Part shown: piece by piece, positions 23,046 through 34,662 of the stretch | How the letters are laid out: each line of letters opens with the position of its first letter | Position numbering within the stretch: the first letter of the stretch is position 1 | Assembly: GCA_029237695.1 (NCBI GenBank) | Contig: CM055265.1 | Location: 217,175,679-217,239,678 of the forward strand | From: Conchocele bisecta | Lineage: Eukaryota; Mollusca; Bivalvia; Lucinida; Thyasiridae | DNA: 64,000 nt | Direction: 5' to 3' | Position numbers and translations under genes: made by a program | Notes under the pieces: model-generated | Databases searched by the model: none | What the model saw: only the letters and a program-made list of their open reading frames with translations | Told to the model about the DNA's origin: nothing

Positions 23046-23218
23046 GGTCAGCAGTGGTCAAGCACTGGACATCTGCACATGCTAGCCCATGCTAGCACAT
23101 GGTTCTCCCAGTTTCTATTGTTCTCTCTACAGGTAAGGTGTACAGAGCACACGAGAAAAGGTGTACAGAGCAGACGAGATAACAGGTCTTCATGCATTAT
23201 TGTCCAGTTTGTAGAGTG

Positions 23219-23830
23219 CGCAAAACAAAAAGGGAGATAACTGAAAAATTAGCTACGCAAGAGTTGTCATTCTTGTGCGCGACACACTCCGGGTCGTGGT
23301 CTATGCATGTGTGAAGTTTCATGAAAATATTCCAAAGGGTGGTCGAGTTATGCTCCGGACAGGAAATCAGTGAGCGAAAACAAAAAAGGGAGATAACTCA
23401 AAAATTAGCTATGCAAGAGTTGTCATTCTTGTGCACGACACACCTTCGGTTCGTGGTCTAATTCAATGTGTTAGTTTCATAAAAATATTCCAAAGGGTGG
23501 TCGAGTTATGGTCAATCAGTGCGCGAAACAAAAAAGGGAGATAACTCAAAAATTAGCTATGCAAGAGTTGTCATTCTTGTGCGCGACACACCTTCGGGTC
23601 GTGGTCTATGCATGTGTGAAGTTTCATGAAAATATTCCAAAGGGTGGTGGAGTTATGCTCCGGACACGAAATCAGTGCGAGAAACAAAAAAGGGAGATAA
23701 CTCAAAAATTAGCTATGCAAGAGTTGTCATTCTTGTGCGCGACACACCTTCGGGTCGTGGTCTATGCATGTGTGAAGTTTCATGAAAATATTCCAAAGGG
23801 TGTTCGAGTTATGCTCCGGACAAGAAGTGT
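23219..23830. repeat. 160-bp tandem repeat, four copies
   Basis: Four units with AAAGGGAGATAACTCAAAAA, GTTGTCATTCTTGTGCGCGA and GTGAAGTTTCATGAAAATAT. The same family as 20600-20930. Open plus-strand frames through it are repeat translations. Confidence 0.85.
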
Positions 23831-23985
23831 CTGCGGCGGACGCGGACACGCGGACGAGGACGCGGACGCGGCGCGCTGTCAAATCCATAGTATCCCCCGA
23901 CGGAGTCCGGGGGATACAATGACTATATGAATGACTATATGAAATGACTATATGAATGACTATATGAATGATGAGAAACATGCAT

Positions 23986-24176
23986 CAGAGCTCCAGTTAA
24001 GGTGCGTAATTTGACCAACTTGGGGTGAAATTTTGTTATTTCTTCATCAAAAATGGCAAGTTGGGAGTGCTTTAGAATCGTCTCATTGAGACGATTCTAA
24101 AGCACTCCCAACTTGCCATTTTTGATGGAGAAATAAGAAATTTACCTCCAACTTATGCACCTTAACTGGATCTCTG
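23986..24176. mobile_element. CAGAGCTCC-family foldback MITE with ATGCAT duplication
   Basis: Almost complete hairpin from CAGAGCTCCAGTTAAGGTGC to GCACCTTAACTGGATCTCTG, with a near-perfect centre around AATCGTCTCATTGAGACGATT. ATGCAT flanks both ends (23980-23985, 24177-24182). Relatives are at 34663-36163, 38644-39040 and 39275-39647. Confidence 0.78.
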
Positions 24177-24239
24177 ATGCATGTGAAGTTTCAGGACTAT
24201 GAGTCTATGTGCTGTTACAAGTAGAGCCTTATACGACAC

Positions 24240-24552
24240 CAGTAGCCTATTTTACCAACATTGCAAAGTATACTTTTCTAGTAAAGTATACTTTGAGGGA
24301 GTAATCATTTATTTTTCCCGAAATGCATTATTTCATATAGAACTAACGACTGCATGTATTTGATAATTACAAATATGCAGACTTATTATACTGAATTTAT
24401 TACATTAATTATCACAGCCAAAATGGCTGTGATAATGTAATAAATTCAGTATAATAAAAATTAATAAATTTATCCTAAAATTGAAAATTTCTCCCTCAAA
24501 GTATACTTTGCTATAAAAGTATACTTTGCAATTTTGATGAAATCGGCTACTG
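24240..24552. mobile_element. CAGTAGCC-family palindromic MITE, intact copy
   Basis: 313-bp reference copy. Ends are CAGTAGCC and GGCTACTG. Subterminal GCAAAGTATACTT boxes occur on both sides, and the centre is a palindrome (GAATTTATTACATTAATTAT.. around CAGCCAAAATGGCTG). No coding capacity. It shows what the target of the Polinton looked like before insertion. Confidence 0.85.
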
Positions 24553-24654
24553 GTACATATGACTAACATGATAATCCTGCATGAGGTAACAATGTCAAGT
24601 TGTTGGCTTTACGTATTACGTATATAGTACTTAACCAGATTACTGAAACAGTGG

Positions 24655-24895
24655 CATTACATGTGGCTGTGACTGGAGATTTGGTGATTTGTGACCATTG
24701 CAGCTCCTGATCAAATAGCACACTCATGTAGCCTGATAACGATCTACATGTATATTGTTTGTTTGAAGTATGACAGGTGTTTAGAAATGGCAAACAGTGC
24801 AGATAATGATCAGACCGTGTGCATGCACAGGCTGATCTGGACCTACAATGGTCACAAAACCATACACCCCATTTCTCTATCAACAGCCATGTACT
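24655..24895. repeat. Dispersed SINE-like repeat copy
   Basis: Contains ATGTGGCTGTGACTGGAGAT, GCACAGGCTGATCTGGACCT and CACAAAACCATACACCCCAT. Same family as at 561, 4437, 15056, 36488 and 42525. Confidence 0.65.
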
Positions 24896-25049
24896 AGTCC
24901 GCCGGTAGAAAACCTGGGGGCCGTTTCACTAAAATCGTAATTGCAAAACTGTGATTCATGCCCGTAGCCAGGGGGGGTGCGTTGGGTGCGTTCGCACCCA
25001 ACTTTTTCGGACAAGCCAAGATTACTGGAACGTTTTTGGGGAATGCTAT

Positions 25050-26145
25050 CATTAAAACACAACAGAATAAAAACATACCCATCGAAAATATGCGCGGCCA
25101 GTGCTATGACGGTGCGGCCAATGTCGAGTGATCGTTGTGCAAAAATGTATCGGGGAATTTGCGACGAATGCGCCATACACCCATTGTAATAGCCATGCGC
25201 TGAATCTTGTAATCGTCCATTCTTGTAAACAGACCGAAATTAGTCATACTCTGGACAAAATAAAATAAGTATGTACATTCTACAAATATAGTCCCAAAAG
25301 AGAAGGGCAACTTCATGCAATTATGAGCCAAGGGATTCAATCATCTACGAAGCGAAAAGCTATTCTGAACCTCTGCAAAACTCGTATGTCTACATCGTTG
25401 AATCACTAGAGTACATCGCACATGGTGTGAACAGGAGTGGATATGACCTACACATGTATCAGGACAAGTGGGATCCATCCTCCCGGTCTGATGCTGATGC
25501 CCTCACCAACTTCAGCTTCATCGTTGCCTTCATGGTAGTTTACCAAGGTTTGGCCATATTGTCGGGGATCAGCATCCAGTTACAACAGAAGGCACTCGAT
25601 GTGTACCATGCATACTCAAAGGTAAACTAGGCAGGAGGTCAGGTGTGACATTACATTAAAACCATTAGCTGTATTATATAACATTTTGTAAAGGGGCTTT
25701 TGTGCAGATTTATTATGATTATTCATTAGCAGTGACCACTTCTAAGCTGTTGGTCTTGATCCCAGCCGTGTTCAAGAGTGCCGGTCATCATGACATCAAT
25801 CAACTAGGACAATCATATGAAGAGGATTTGCCGGCACCTGCCCTTCTCGAGGAAGAACATGCACGCTGGGTTAAGCGTTTTGTCTCAGAAAGTGATCCGC
25901 CATCCTCGTGTTCCAGTGCGTTACGTTCATGCGATCCATGTTTATATCCGAACATTCACACATTGTTGAGAATCGCAAGCACGTTACCTGTCACCAGTGC
26001 AGAATGTGAACGAGCCGGTAGTGCATTGAGGCGACTTCACCACTATTCACGTGCATCTATGACCAGTAGTCGTCTTTCTTCGCTGGCGCTCGTATACATT
26101 CATTATTGCTTCAAACACGATGTGCGGGAAATAATATCCTCGTAG
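25050..26145 (+). pseudogene. hAT transposase remnant (ZMYM/TTF-finger type)
   Basis: Fragments in three frames give the family landmarks in order: MRGQCYDGAANV (catalytic-region motif), THCNSHALNLVIVHSC, FYKYSPKRE, then 25427-25630 (DADALTNFSFIVAFMVVYQG) and 25702-26145 with the C-terminal hAT dimerisation segment (LLRIASTLPVTSAECERAGS). The last 147-codon piece is open to its stop at 26143. The frame breaks, and the missing N-terminus with its zinc finger, show that it is not functional. In hAT elements the C-terminal segment mediates dimerisation of the DDE transposase. Confidence 0.85.
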
Positions 26146-26742
26146 GATGGAATTGGAATCACTCTTGTACTAGTCCAAATATTTAGACTCCGTGTTGAAT
26201 ATTTTGTTTGAATGGGAAATACATTATACGTAACTGCCATATAAATACAGCAGTTTATTATATACCTATCAAAGATATGTAGTGAATTCATGGTGTGTTC
26301 TTCAGCCAGATACGACACGGCAGATTGAAATTCAGTATTCCACTCAGTGGCTTTCTGAATCCATATTCCACTCTGTTCTCGTTCTGATTTGCCAGAACTA
26401 CTTGTCATCAGGAAAGTTCGGGAAATCATAATGATGTATTTCAAATGAGAATAACCCCGTAAAAGCTAGTCATTTTCACTTAAAATGCATGCTGTCAACG
26501 GACAATACACTCGATGTAGGATATTAGTCGGGATATGTTTAGAAAATAGGACAGAAAATGATATGATAGCTGAAATTTGACGTCCTTTCTGGTCGCGTGT
26601 CACTAGCGCGACGTCTCAGTGCTAGGCGATAAACCAAATGACTGTCGTCAAAGCACTGCGCAGAAAATAATTACAACTTTGTAATCCAATTATACGATTT
26701 TTAAATACAATATATGTGTTTTAAATGTTTGACTGGTATATA

Positions 26743-26918
26743 ATAAATGCAATATTAGTACAGTAACTTGATCCTTGGGTCGGAAAACTCTCGTTGGTCT
26801 TGGGCAGATCAGCTGATCAACTCGACTGCATCTCGTTGATCCAGCTGATCCGCCTAATACCAACTCGAGCTTTCACCGCCCAAGGATCAAGTTACTTTAC
26901 TAATATTATATATGCATA
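26743..26918. repeat. Foldback inside the hAT element
   Basis: AATATTAGTACAGTAACTTG pairs with CAAGTTACTTTACTAATATT. Inner arms include GATCCTTGGG against CCCAAGGATC. A MITE-sized palindrome nested in 24957-27323. Confidence 0.7.
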
Positions 26919-27631
26919 GTGACGTCAGTGTGAATAACAAAATGTAACAAATATTCAAACTATTTGGGACCTGACAGCGTGTATGTAAACTTACCGTGGA
27001 GATACGTGTATACGGAAGGTTTCTGATAGTATGCTTCACAATGTGATTATAACACCTTTCTTGTGAGAAATTCGATAAAAGTCAAATTATTACACATAAT
27101 AGCATACAATTCCTACTCCTAAATAAAGTCGTAAATGTCACAGAATGCAGGATTTAGCGTCCTAATTTCAAAATTTTCTTGGGGGAGGACCCCCAAACAC
27201 CCCCCGTCGCAGAAGGGGGGTAACACCCCCATCCCGGACCCACGCCCATCGCCACTTTGTGGTACGTATTCGCCGCTCCACGGCTCGTTACGCACCCAAC
27301 TATTTTGAAGGCTGGCTACGGGCCTGTGATTGTCTGTAAATTTCACATTAACAATGTTTTCTTGTAAACAATTATTGGATTTACATTTATTGAGCATAGG
27401 CTGCATATGCAGCCTATGCTCAATAAATGTAAATCCATCAATTGAACTTTCCAGACGATTCTAAATTTGCACTTACGAACATTTTAGTCGCACAAAGTTT
27501 AGTGAAACGGGCTCCAGATCGGGCACATTTCCGACCAGTGACCAAGGATGTGCTTGATTCTTCTACAGTTTCATAACGGCTGAATAGTTCATTGACGGTG
27601 AGGCTCAGAGCAGACAATGCAGACTGTGCAA

Positions 27632-28425
27632 CCTCAGGCTGATCAGGGACAATGCTGGTCACACAATATGATCAGGGACTATGCTGGTCACACAATATGA
27701 TCAGGGACTATGCTGGTCACACAATATGATCAGGGACTATGCTGGTCTCACTATGATAGGGACATGCTGGTCACACAATATGTCAGGGATATGCTGGTCA
27801 CTATGATCAGGACTATGCTGGTCACTCAATATGATCAGGGACAATGCTGGTCATCAAACAATAGATCAGGGACAGGGGAGCCTGTCACACAATATGATCA
27901 GGGACTATGCTGGGTCACACAATATGATCAGGGACTAATGCTGGTCACGATCAAATATATGATCAGGGACAATGCTGGTCACACAATTATGTTCAGGGAC
28001 TATTGCTGGTCACACCTATATGGGTTCAGGGACTATGTGGTTCACACAATTATGATCAGGACATGCTGGTCTCACAATATGATCAGGGACTATGCTGGTC
28101 ACACAATATGATCAGGGACATGCTGGTCACACAATATGATCTACTGGTCACACAATATGATCAGGGGACTATGTCACACAATATGATCAGGGGACTATGA
28201 TCTGGTACACAATATGATCAGGGACTATGCTGGTCACACAATATGATCAGGGACTATGCTGGTCACACAATATGATCAGGGACTGCTGGTCACACAATAT
28301 GATCAGGGACAATGCTGGTCACACAATATGATCAGGGACTATGCTGGTCACACAATATGATCAGGGACTATGCTGGTCACACAACATGATCAGGGACTAT
28401 GCTGGTCACACAACATGACCAGGCA
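27632..28425. repeat. 29-bp minisatellite, about 27 copies
   Basis: Unit ACACAATATGATCAGGGACT plus ATGCTGGTC. It begins inside a GATCAGGGACAATGCTGGTC phrase of the dispersed SINE-like repeat, so it has probably expanded from it. Indels cluster in the middle (27740-28210). Open frames here are repeat translations. Confidence 0.93.
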
Positions 28426-28856
28426 CCCACTGTCAGCCAACAGTCAAGATTGTTGACATAATCACTTAATAATATTACATAATTCACTGAAGTGTATATT
28501 TGCTGAAAGTCAATAACGGTAAACCATACCTTTAATACAAGTGTGTCATAGATGTACATGTGACATTATGATAATAGATACAATTGATTGAGTGAGGATT
28601 ATGCCAGCCTATACACTTGCTGGTAGTATACTCTGTCTCCTTCAATTAGCTTTATAAATATTGTGATTGGCGATATTGATTGATTGATTGAATATTGGAT
28701 GTAATACCCGTTTCAGAATACATTTTACTGGAGTCAACTGGGTAGCTTCTGTACATGTGCTGCTCACAGGCGGAATACTCGGGCATGTGACAAAAAAAAA
28801 TGCCCATTAACCCTTAGACCGCTATTCACAACAATTGTCGTCTGCTGTTGCTTTTA

Positions 28857-29680
28857 CAGTACAGCCACCGCGAAACCCGCACATTTTTTGCTTTGCGGAG
28901 TTTTTCGCCAGCGCGGAATTTCCTACCTATTGCGGCAAATCGCTGGTTTGCCGCGAAATGCCGTAAAGCGTCGCAAAGTTCTTGCGGTATTGCCGCAATT
29001 GTTAAAATAAATTGCCGCAATCGTGACCCAAGTCAATTGCGGCAAAACGTGGCGAAATCATAAAACGGATCACTGGCACATTTGCCACAATTTGCGGCGT
29101 TTTGATGGACAGAAAATGCGGCATTTTGCGATGTTTTGCTTTATTATTTTATGCTTTATCAATTGCAAATCTAGGTTCCAATGAGGTTTGTTAAATGCAA
29201 AATATGTGTTTTGATTGACAAAAGGCACAAACAGATGAACATAATTGGGCATTGACAGATATACCAAATCGATCCATGAGAAATGCATGTCTACAAGGGT
29301 AACACTGACTTCATTCAATCAAACAATGTACACATTTTCAGTCTACAAGGGTAAAACTGACTTCATTCAATCAAACAATGTACACATTTTCAGAGTGAAT
29401 TGTCGAGTTTTGCCACATTTTACCGTGTCCATTTTGCCGCAAAACACGGCGGTAAAGATGCGATAACATGTACTGTACATGTACGTTGTACACGCTGGAA
29501 AGTTTTGCCGAGTTTTGCCGAGGATCGCCGCGAAACGACCGCGTAAAATTTGCGGAGTTTCACGTTATGCCGCAAATGGCCACGGAACGTTTTGCGAGAG
29601 ATTGCGGCAATATTCCGCGCTAAAGCTAAATTGGTTGCCGCAATTACAAAAAATGTGCGGGTTTCGCAGTGGCTGTACTG
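28857..29680. mobile_element. TA-flanked element with 36-bp inverted ends
   Basis: Ends CAGTACAGCCACCGCGAAAC and GTTTCGCAGTGGCTGTACTG-like (right end reads GGGTTTCGCAGTGGCTGTAC then TG), flanked by TA at 28855-28856 and 29681-29682. The interior is full of short motifs GCCGCAA/TTGCGGC and has no transposase. It fits a pogo/Tc1-mariner non-autonomous element. Confidence 0.72.
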
Positions 29681-29704
29681 TATATCTTGCCTTATTTCTC
29701 AATA

Positions 29705-29815
29705 AAAACATGCTTTGACAGCACTTCAGAATCATTTCCAATGGAAATGATTCTGAAGTGCTTTCAAATCATGTTGTAAATTATTCTAAAACGTTGTCAA
29801 GGCATGTTTTTGATG
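29705..29815. repeat. Hairpin element
   Basis: Inner perfect arms CACTTCAGAATCATTTCC and GGAAATGATTCTGAAGTG, outer arms AAAACATGCTTTGACA and TGTCAAGGCATGTTTT. MITE-like. Confidence 0.7.
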
Positions 29816-29826
29816 ATAAAAATGGA

Positions 29827-30997
29827 AACAAGAAACGAGGCAAAGCCACGAAGGCCAGGTTTTTTCCAAGCATGGACACTTGGATAACATAATTATACCC
29901 TCTTTTTGTAGACTAGATGGCCGTGGCCTGCATGTCACGCCTTGGGGCGAGGCATGGACACTAAAAAAATAGATATAGTAGATGGATAAACTTTAACGAA
30001 AAAACTTTAACCGGACACATGGACGTACGGACGGACGGACGGACGGACGTATGCCAAAATGCCGACGATATCGCGCTTTCCGCAAGCGGGTGCGACAATG
30101 ATGATAAACACCCATGTGAAGTATGAAGGTAATGGGTGAAGCAGTTGCAGAGACATAGTACACGAAAAAACTTTAACAAATAAATTCAAAGTAACTTGAC
30201 CTTGACATTGCGCACAGGGGCCGCACGGTTGGGGGTTAGAATGAAAATATGGATGATGATAAACACCCATGTGAAGTTTCAAGGTAATGGGCGAAGCAGT
30301 TGCAGAGATATAGTATAACGAAAAAGTTTTAACCAAAAAATTTAACCAGACGTACGTTAAAAAGTTAACGTTGAAAATGGCTAAGTCAATTACGTAGAAA
30401 TAATAGGTGAAGGTAAAAAAATGGTCACATGTTGGATAATTGTATGTGGTAGGCACCCCTTGGTTATGAAGCTGTGAAAGTTTGGTGGTCCTAGGTGGTA
30501 CAGTACCAAAGAAATGGACTTAAACACGAAAACTTAACATTGTAAACGCGAAAACTTAACATTGAAAATGGCTAAGTCGACTGCGCGGAAAAAATGGGTG
30601 AAGTTAAAAAAAAAGTAACATGTTGGATAGTGATATGTGGTGGGCACCCCGTGATTATGAAGCTGTGAAAGTTTGGTGGTCCTAGGTGGTACAGTACCAA
30701 AGAAATGGACTTAAACACAAAAACTTAACATTCAAAACGCGAAAACTTAACATTGAAAATGGCTAAGTTGACTGCGCGGAAAAAATGGGTGAAGTTAAAC
30801 AAAAAGTAACATGTTGGATAGTGATATGTGGTGGGCACCCCTTGATTATGAAGCTGTGAAAGTGGTACAGTAACAAAGAAATGGACTCAAACACGAAAAC
30901 TTAACATTGATTGTGGACGCCGCCCGCCGTCCGCAGCCCGCCCGCCCGGCTTTCGCCAATCCAATAGCCTGGATTTTTTTTCCAAAAACCTGGCTAA
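29827..30997. repeat. Dispersed copy of the 1.9 kb family
   Basis: Starts AACAAGAAACGAGGCAAAGC and ends with the CGCCCGCC tract and the CCTGGCTAA hairpin. Same modules as in 5057-10225, without the neighbouring MITE sequence, so this is a separate insertion that fixes the element ends. Confidence 0.8.
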
Positions 30998-31557
30998 AAA
31001 TAAAATAAACACCAGACGACAAAAAAAATAAGATAGTGGTATTTTTTTTGTGTCACAGGTTGCACCTGTGGTACTGCTCACTGCCACAGGTGAGTTTGTC
31101 TATTATGTGTATTCGGTACATAGGTCCACACTGACTAAATAATAATAATAATAATACAATGTATCGGGTAACCTGCCCTGTATTGACCGAATACGTACTG
31201 ACTGACAACATATTGTTGTATCAGGCATTGATCTCATACAAACATCCGGATTACAATGAAATGAAAATTGACAATCCATTGGTCGGATGACGTCACGTGA
31301 CGTTACTGAATGACATCAAATGTAATGACGCAACGTAAATCAGTCTGCATTCTGTTCATAGATGACGACGTTATATGTGGTCATTTTCGAGAATAAAACG
31401 TTACCTGATAAATGGAATACTATGATTGATTGATTGGGTGTTTAACAGCCTATCAACAGCTATGGTTAATTAAGGCCTGGATCAAAAGGTAAAGAAGTCA
31501 TAGGATAATAATATGCAGAGTCAGGCTGTATGAGAGTATAAGGGAGTATGCGTGTAC

Positions 31558-31802
31558 CTGGAAGGCGGTGTTGCAGCGGTAGAAGTCATCGGACGACTGC
31601 AGGAACGGCACAAAGCAGTTGAAGCGCACGCCGCCCTGCTCCGCGATCTCCTTCTGCTGGCCGATGTTGTTGTAGGCGAAGGCGGCGAGGGCCGAGCCCG
31701 CCAGCAGCCGCACCACGTCGTCGTGCGCGTACATCATCTTGAGGATGCGCACGTAGCTGAAGTCGACGTTACCGTTGATCTCATCCAGGATCTCCTGGTT
31801 AC
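31558..31802 (-). CDS. ANKAR: ANKAR-like gene, armadillo exon
   Basis: Coding exon with acceptor CTGTACAG (AG at 31803-31804) and donor TTCCAG|GTACAC (GT at 31556-31557). It supplies GT to complete the Gly codon begun by exon 36854-38438 and ends in phase 0. The 82 codons read through armadillo-type helices (DDVVRLLAGSALAAFAYNNI, RFNCFVPFLQSSDDFYRCNT). The acceptor region is duplicated several times just upstream (31803-31998). The plus-strand open frame across the exon is only its antisense. Confidence 0.9.
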
Positions 31803-31933
31803 CTGTACAGAGAGGTACATATATATATATATATATATCCTGGTTACCTGTACGGAGAGGTACATATATATATATCCTGGTTACCTGTACGGAGAGGTAC
31901 ATATATATATATCCTGGTTACCTGTACGGAGAG

Positions 31934-31969
<36 letters not shown>

Positions 31970-31998
31970 TGGTTAACTGTACGGAGAGGTACATATAT
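31803..31998 (-). repeat. Tandemly duplicated exon acceptor with TA microsatellite
   Basis: Five repeats of TCCTGGTTACCTGTACGGAG followed by AGGTACATATATAT, with (TA)n tracts of 5-15 units. On the minus strand each unit contains GTACAG|GTAACCAGGA, i.e. a copy of the real 3' splice site and the first ten exon bases. Four units are decoys upstream of the true acceptor at 31803-31804. Confidence 0.9.
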
Positions 31999-32224
31999 AT
32001 TTGTCATACCGCAGATAAGTTTCTCGGCTTTTGATTGGCTAGCTTGGCTGGTCATATATATTATATGACCTGCCAAGGCCGTCGAACATAGAGAAATTGC
32101 GATCCCCTCCGGCGCCTCGCGTCCAATGAAGACACATTTTCAAAGCGTCTAGCGATTGCGAATTGTATTCCTCACTAAACACAATAAAACCCCGAATTGA
32201 TCAATACAAGTAACAAATTGTACA

Positions 32225-34602
32225 CTCATGTAACTTAACATTGAAAATGGCTAAGTCGATTGCGCGGAAAAAATGGGTCAAGTTAAAAACAAGAAACGAG
32301 GCAAAGCCACGAAGGCCAGGTTTTTTCCAAGCATGGACACTTGGATAACATAATTATACCCACTTTTTGTAGACTAGATGGCCGTGGCCTGCATGTCGCG
32401 CCTTGGGGCAGAGATATAGTATAACGAAAAACTTTTAACCAAAAAATTTAACCAGACGTACGTTAAAAAGTTAACGTTGAAAATGGCTTAAGACAATTAC
32501 GTAGAAATAATAGGTGAAGGTAAAAAAATGGTCACATGTTGGATAGTTGTATGTGGTAGGCACCCCTTGGTTATGAAGCTGTGAAAGTTTGGTGGTCCTA
32601 GGTGGTACAGTACCAAAGAAATGGACTTAAACACGAAAACTTAACATTGTAAACGCGAAAAGTTAACATTGAAAATGGGTAAGTCGACAGCACGGAAAAA
32701 ATGGGTCAAGTTAAAAAAAAAGTAACATGTTGGATAGTGATATGTGGTGGGCACCCCTTGATTATGAAGCTGTGAAAGTTTGGTGGTCCTAGGTGGTACA
32801 GTACCAAAGAAATGGACTTAAACACGAAAACTTAACATTGAAAACGCGAAAACTTAACATTGAAAATGGCTAAGTCGATTGCGCGGAAAAAATGGGTGAA
32901 GTTAAAAAATAAGTAACATGTTGGATAGTGATATGTGGTGGGCACCCCTTGATTATGAAGCTGTGAAAGTTTGGTGGTCCTAGGTGGTACAGTACCAAAG
33001 AAATGGACTTAAACACGAAAACTTAACATTGATTGTACGCGCCGCCCGCCCGCCCGCCCCCCGCCCGGCTTTCGCCAATCCAATAGCCTGGATTTTTTTT
33101 TAAAAAACCTGGCTAAAAAAAAGTAACATGTTGGATAGTGATATGTGGTGGGCACCCCTTGATTATGAAGCTGTGAAAGTTTGGTGGTCCTAGGTGGTAC
33201 AGTACCAAAGAAATGGACTTAAACACGAAAACTTAACATTGAAAACGCGAAAACTTAACATTGAAAATGGCTAAGTCGATTGCGCGGAAAAAATGGGTGA
33301 AGTTAAAAAAAAAGTAACATGTTGGATAGTGATATGTGGTGGGCACCCCTTGATTATAAAGCTGTGAAAGTTTGGTGGTCCTAGGTGGTACAGTAACAAA
33401 GAAATGGACTCAAACACGAAAACTTAACATTGAAAATGGCTAAGTCGACTGCGCAGAAAAAATGGGTCAAGTTAAAAACAAGAAACGAGGCAAAGCCACG
33501 AAGGCCAGGTTTTTTCCAAGCATGGACACTTGGATAACATAATTATACCCACTTTTTGTAGACTAGATGGCCGTGGCCTGCATGTCGCGCCTTTTGACCT
33601 TGACATTGCGCACAGGGGCCGCACGGTTGGGGGTTAGAATGAAAATATGGACGATGATAAACACCCATGTGAAGTTTCAAGGTAATGGGTGAAGCAGTTG
33701 CAGAGATATAGTACACAAAAAAACTTTAACAAATAAATTCAAAGTAATTTGACCTTGCGCACAGGGGCCGCACGGTTGGGGGTTAGAATGAAAATATGGA
33801 CGATGATAAACACCCATGTGAAGTTTCAAGGTAATGGGCGAAGCAGTTGCAGAGATATAGTATAACAAAAAAGTTTTAACCAAAAAATTTAACCAGACAT
33901 ACGTTAAAAAGTTAACGTTGAAAATGGCTAAGTCAATTACGTAGAAATAATAGGTGAAGGTAAAAAAATGGTCACATGTTGGATAGTTGTATGTGGTAGG
34001 CACCCCTTGGTTATGAAGCTGTGAAAGTTTGGTGATCCTATGTTGTACAGTACCAAAGAAATGGACTTAAACACGAAAACTTAACATTGTAAACGCGAAA
34101 ACTTAACATTGAAAATGGCTAAGTCGACTGCGCGGAAAAAATGGGTCAAGTTAAAAAAAAAAGTAACATGTTGGATAGTGATATGCGGTGGGCACCCCTT
34201 GATTATGAAGCTGTGAAAGTTTGGTGGTCCTAGGTGGTACAGTAACAAAGAAATGGACTCAAACATGAAAACTTAACATTGATTGTGGACGCCGCCCGCT
34301 GCCCTCCCGCCCGCCCGCCCGGCTTTCACCAATCCAATAGCCTCGATTTTTTAAAAAAAAACCAGGCTAAAAAAGAAACATGTTGGATAGTGAAATGTGG
34401 TGGGCACCCCTTGATTATGAAGCTGTGAAAGTTTGGTGGTCCTAGGTGGTACAGTAACAAAGAAATGGACTCAAAGACGAAAACTTAACATTGATTGTGG
34501 ACGCTGCCCGCCGCCCGCCCGCCCGCCCGCCCGCCCGCCCGCCACCCGCCCGGCTTTCGCAAATCCAATAGCCTGGATTTTTTAAAAAAAAACCTGGCTA
34601 AA
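32225..34602. repeat. Fragmented copies of the 1.9 kb family
   Basis: Overlapping and truncated copies start at about 32288 and 33478 (AACAAGAAACGAGGC) with many AAGTAACATGTTGGATAGTG modules and four CGCCCGCC plus hairpin ends (33030-33115, 34290-34375, 34500-34602). The block ends at 34602 against the right part of a CAGTAGCC-family MITE. Large internal deletions separate the modules. Confidence 0.75.
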
Positions 34603-34662
34603 ATTAATAAATTTATCCTTAAATGCAAAATTGCTCCCTCAAAGTGTAGTTAGCAAGATATG

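Larger units (their letters stand above)
24957..27323 (+). mobile_element. Decayed hAT transposon
   Basis: 2367-bp element with an 8-bp duplication CTGTGATT at 24949-24956 and 27324-27331, the length typical of hAT. Ends are inverted: GCCCGTAGCCAG on the left (after CAT, absent on the right) and CTGGCTACGGGC on the right. A second inverted pair is GTTGGGTGCG against CGCACCCAAC. It encodes a fragmentary transposase on the plus strand and contains a foldback at 26743-26918. Only about 90 bp separate the left end from the mid-part of the transposase, so the N-terminal half has been deleted. Confidence 0.8.
24916..27514. mobile_element. Older MITE hosting the hAT insertion
   Basis: Inverted ends GGGGCCGTTTCACTAAAATC near 24918 and TTTAGTGAAACGGGCTCC near 27498-27515. 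The interior right part carries a palindrome at 27378-27437 (GGATTTACATTTATTGAGCA around GCATATGC). Other copies of this family are at 41834-41990 and 63945-64000, and a right end near 45075-45122. The hAT element 24957-27323 is nested in it. Confidence 0.6.

Noticed and set aside
27438..27662. Minus-strand 74-codon frame that looks protein-like, possible extra exon
   Set aside because: It lies in MITE and SINE-like repeat sequence, and ANKAR exon phases on both sides join without it.
27710..28200. Open frame with repeated MLVTQYDQG peptides
   Set aside because: Translation of the 29-bp minisatellite.
31552..32034. 160-codon plus-strand open frame
   Set aside because: Antisense to exon 31558-31802, then TA microsatellite translation (YIYIYI).
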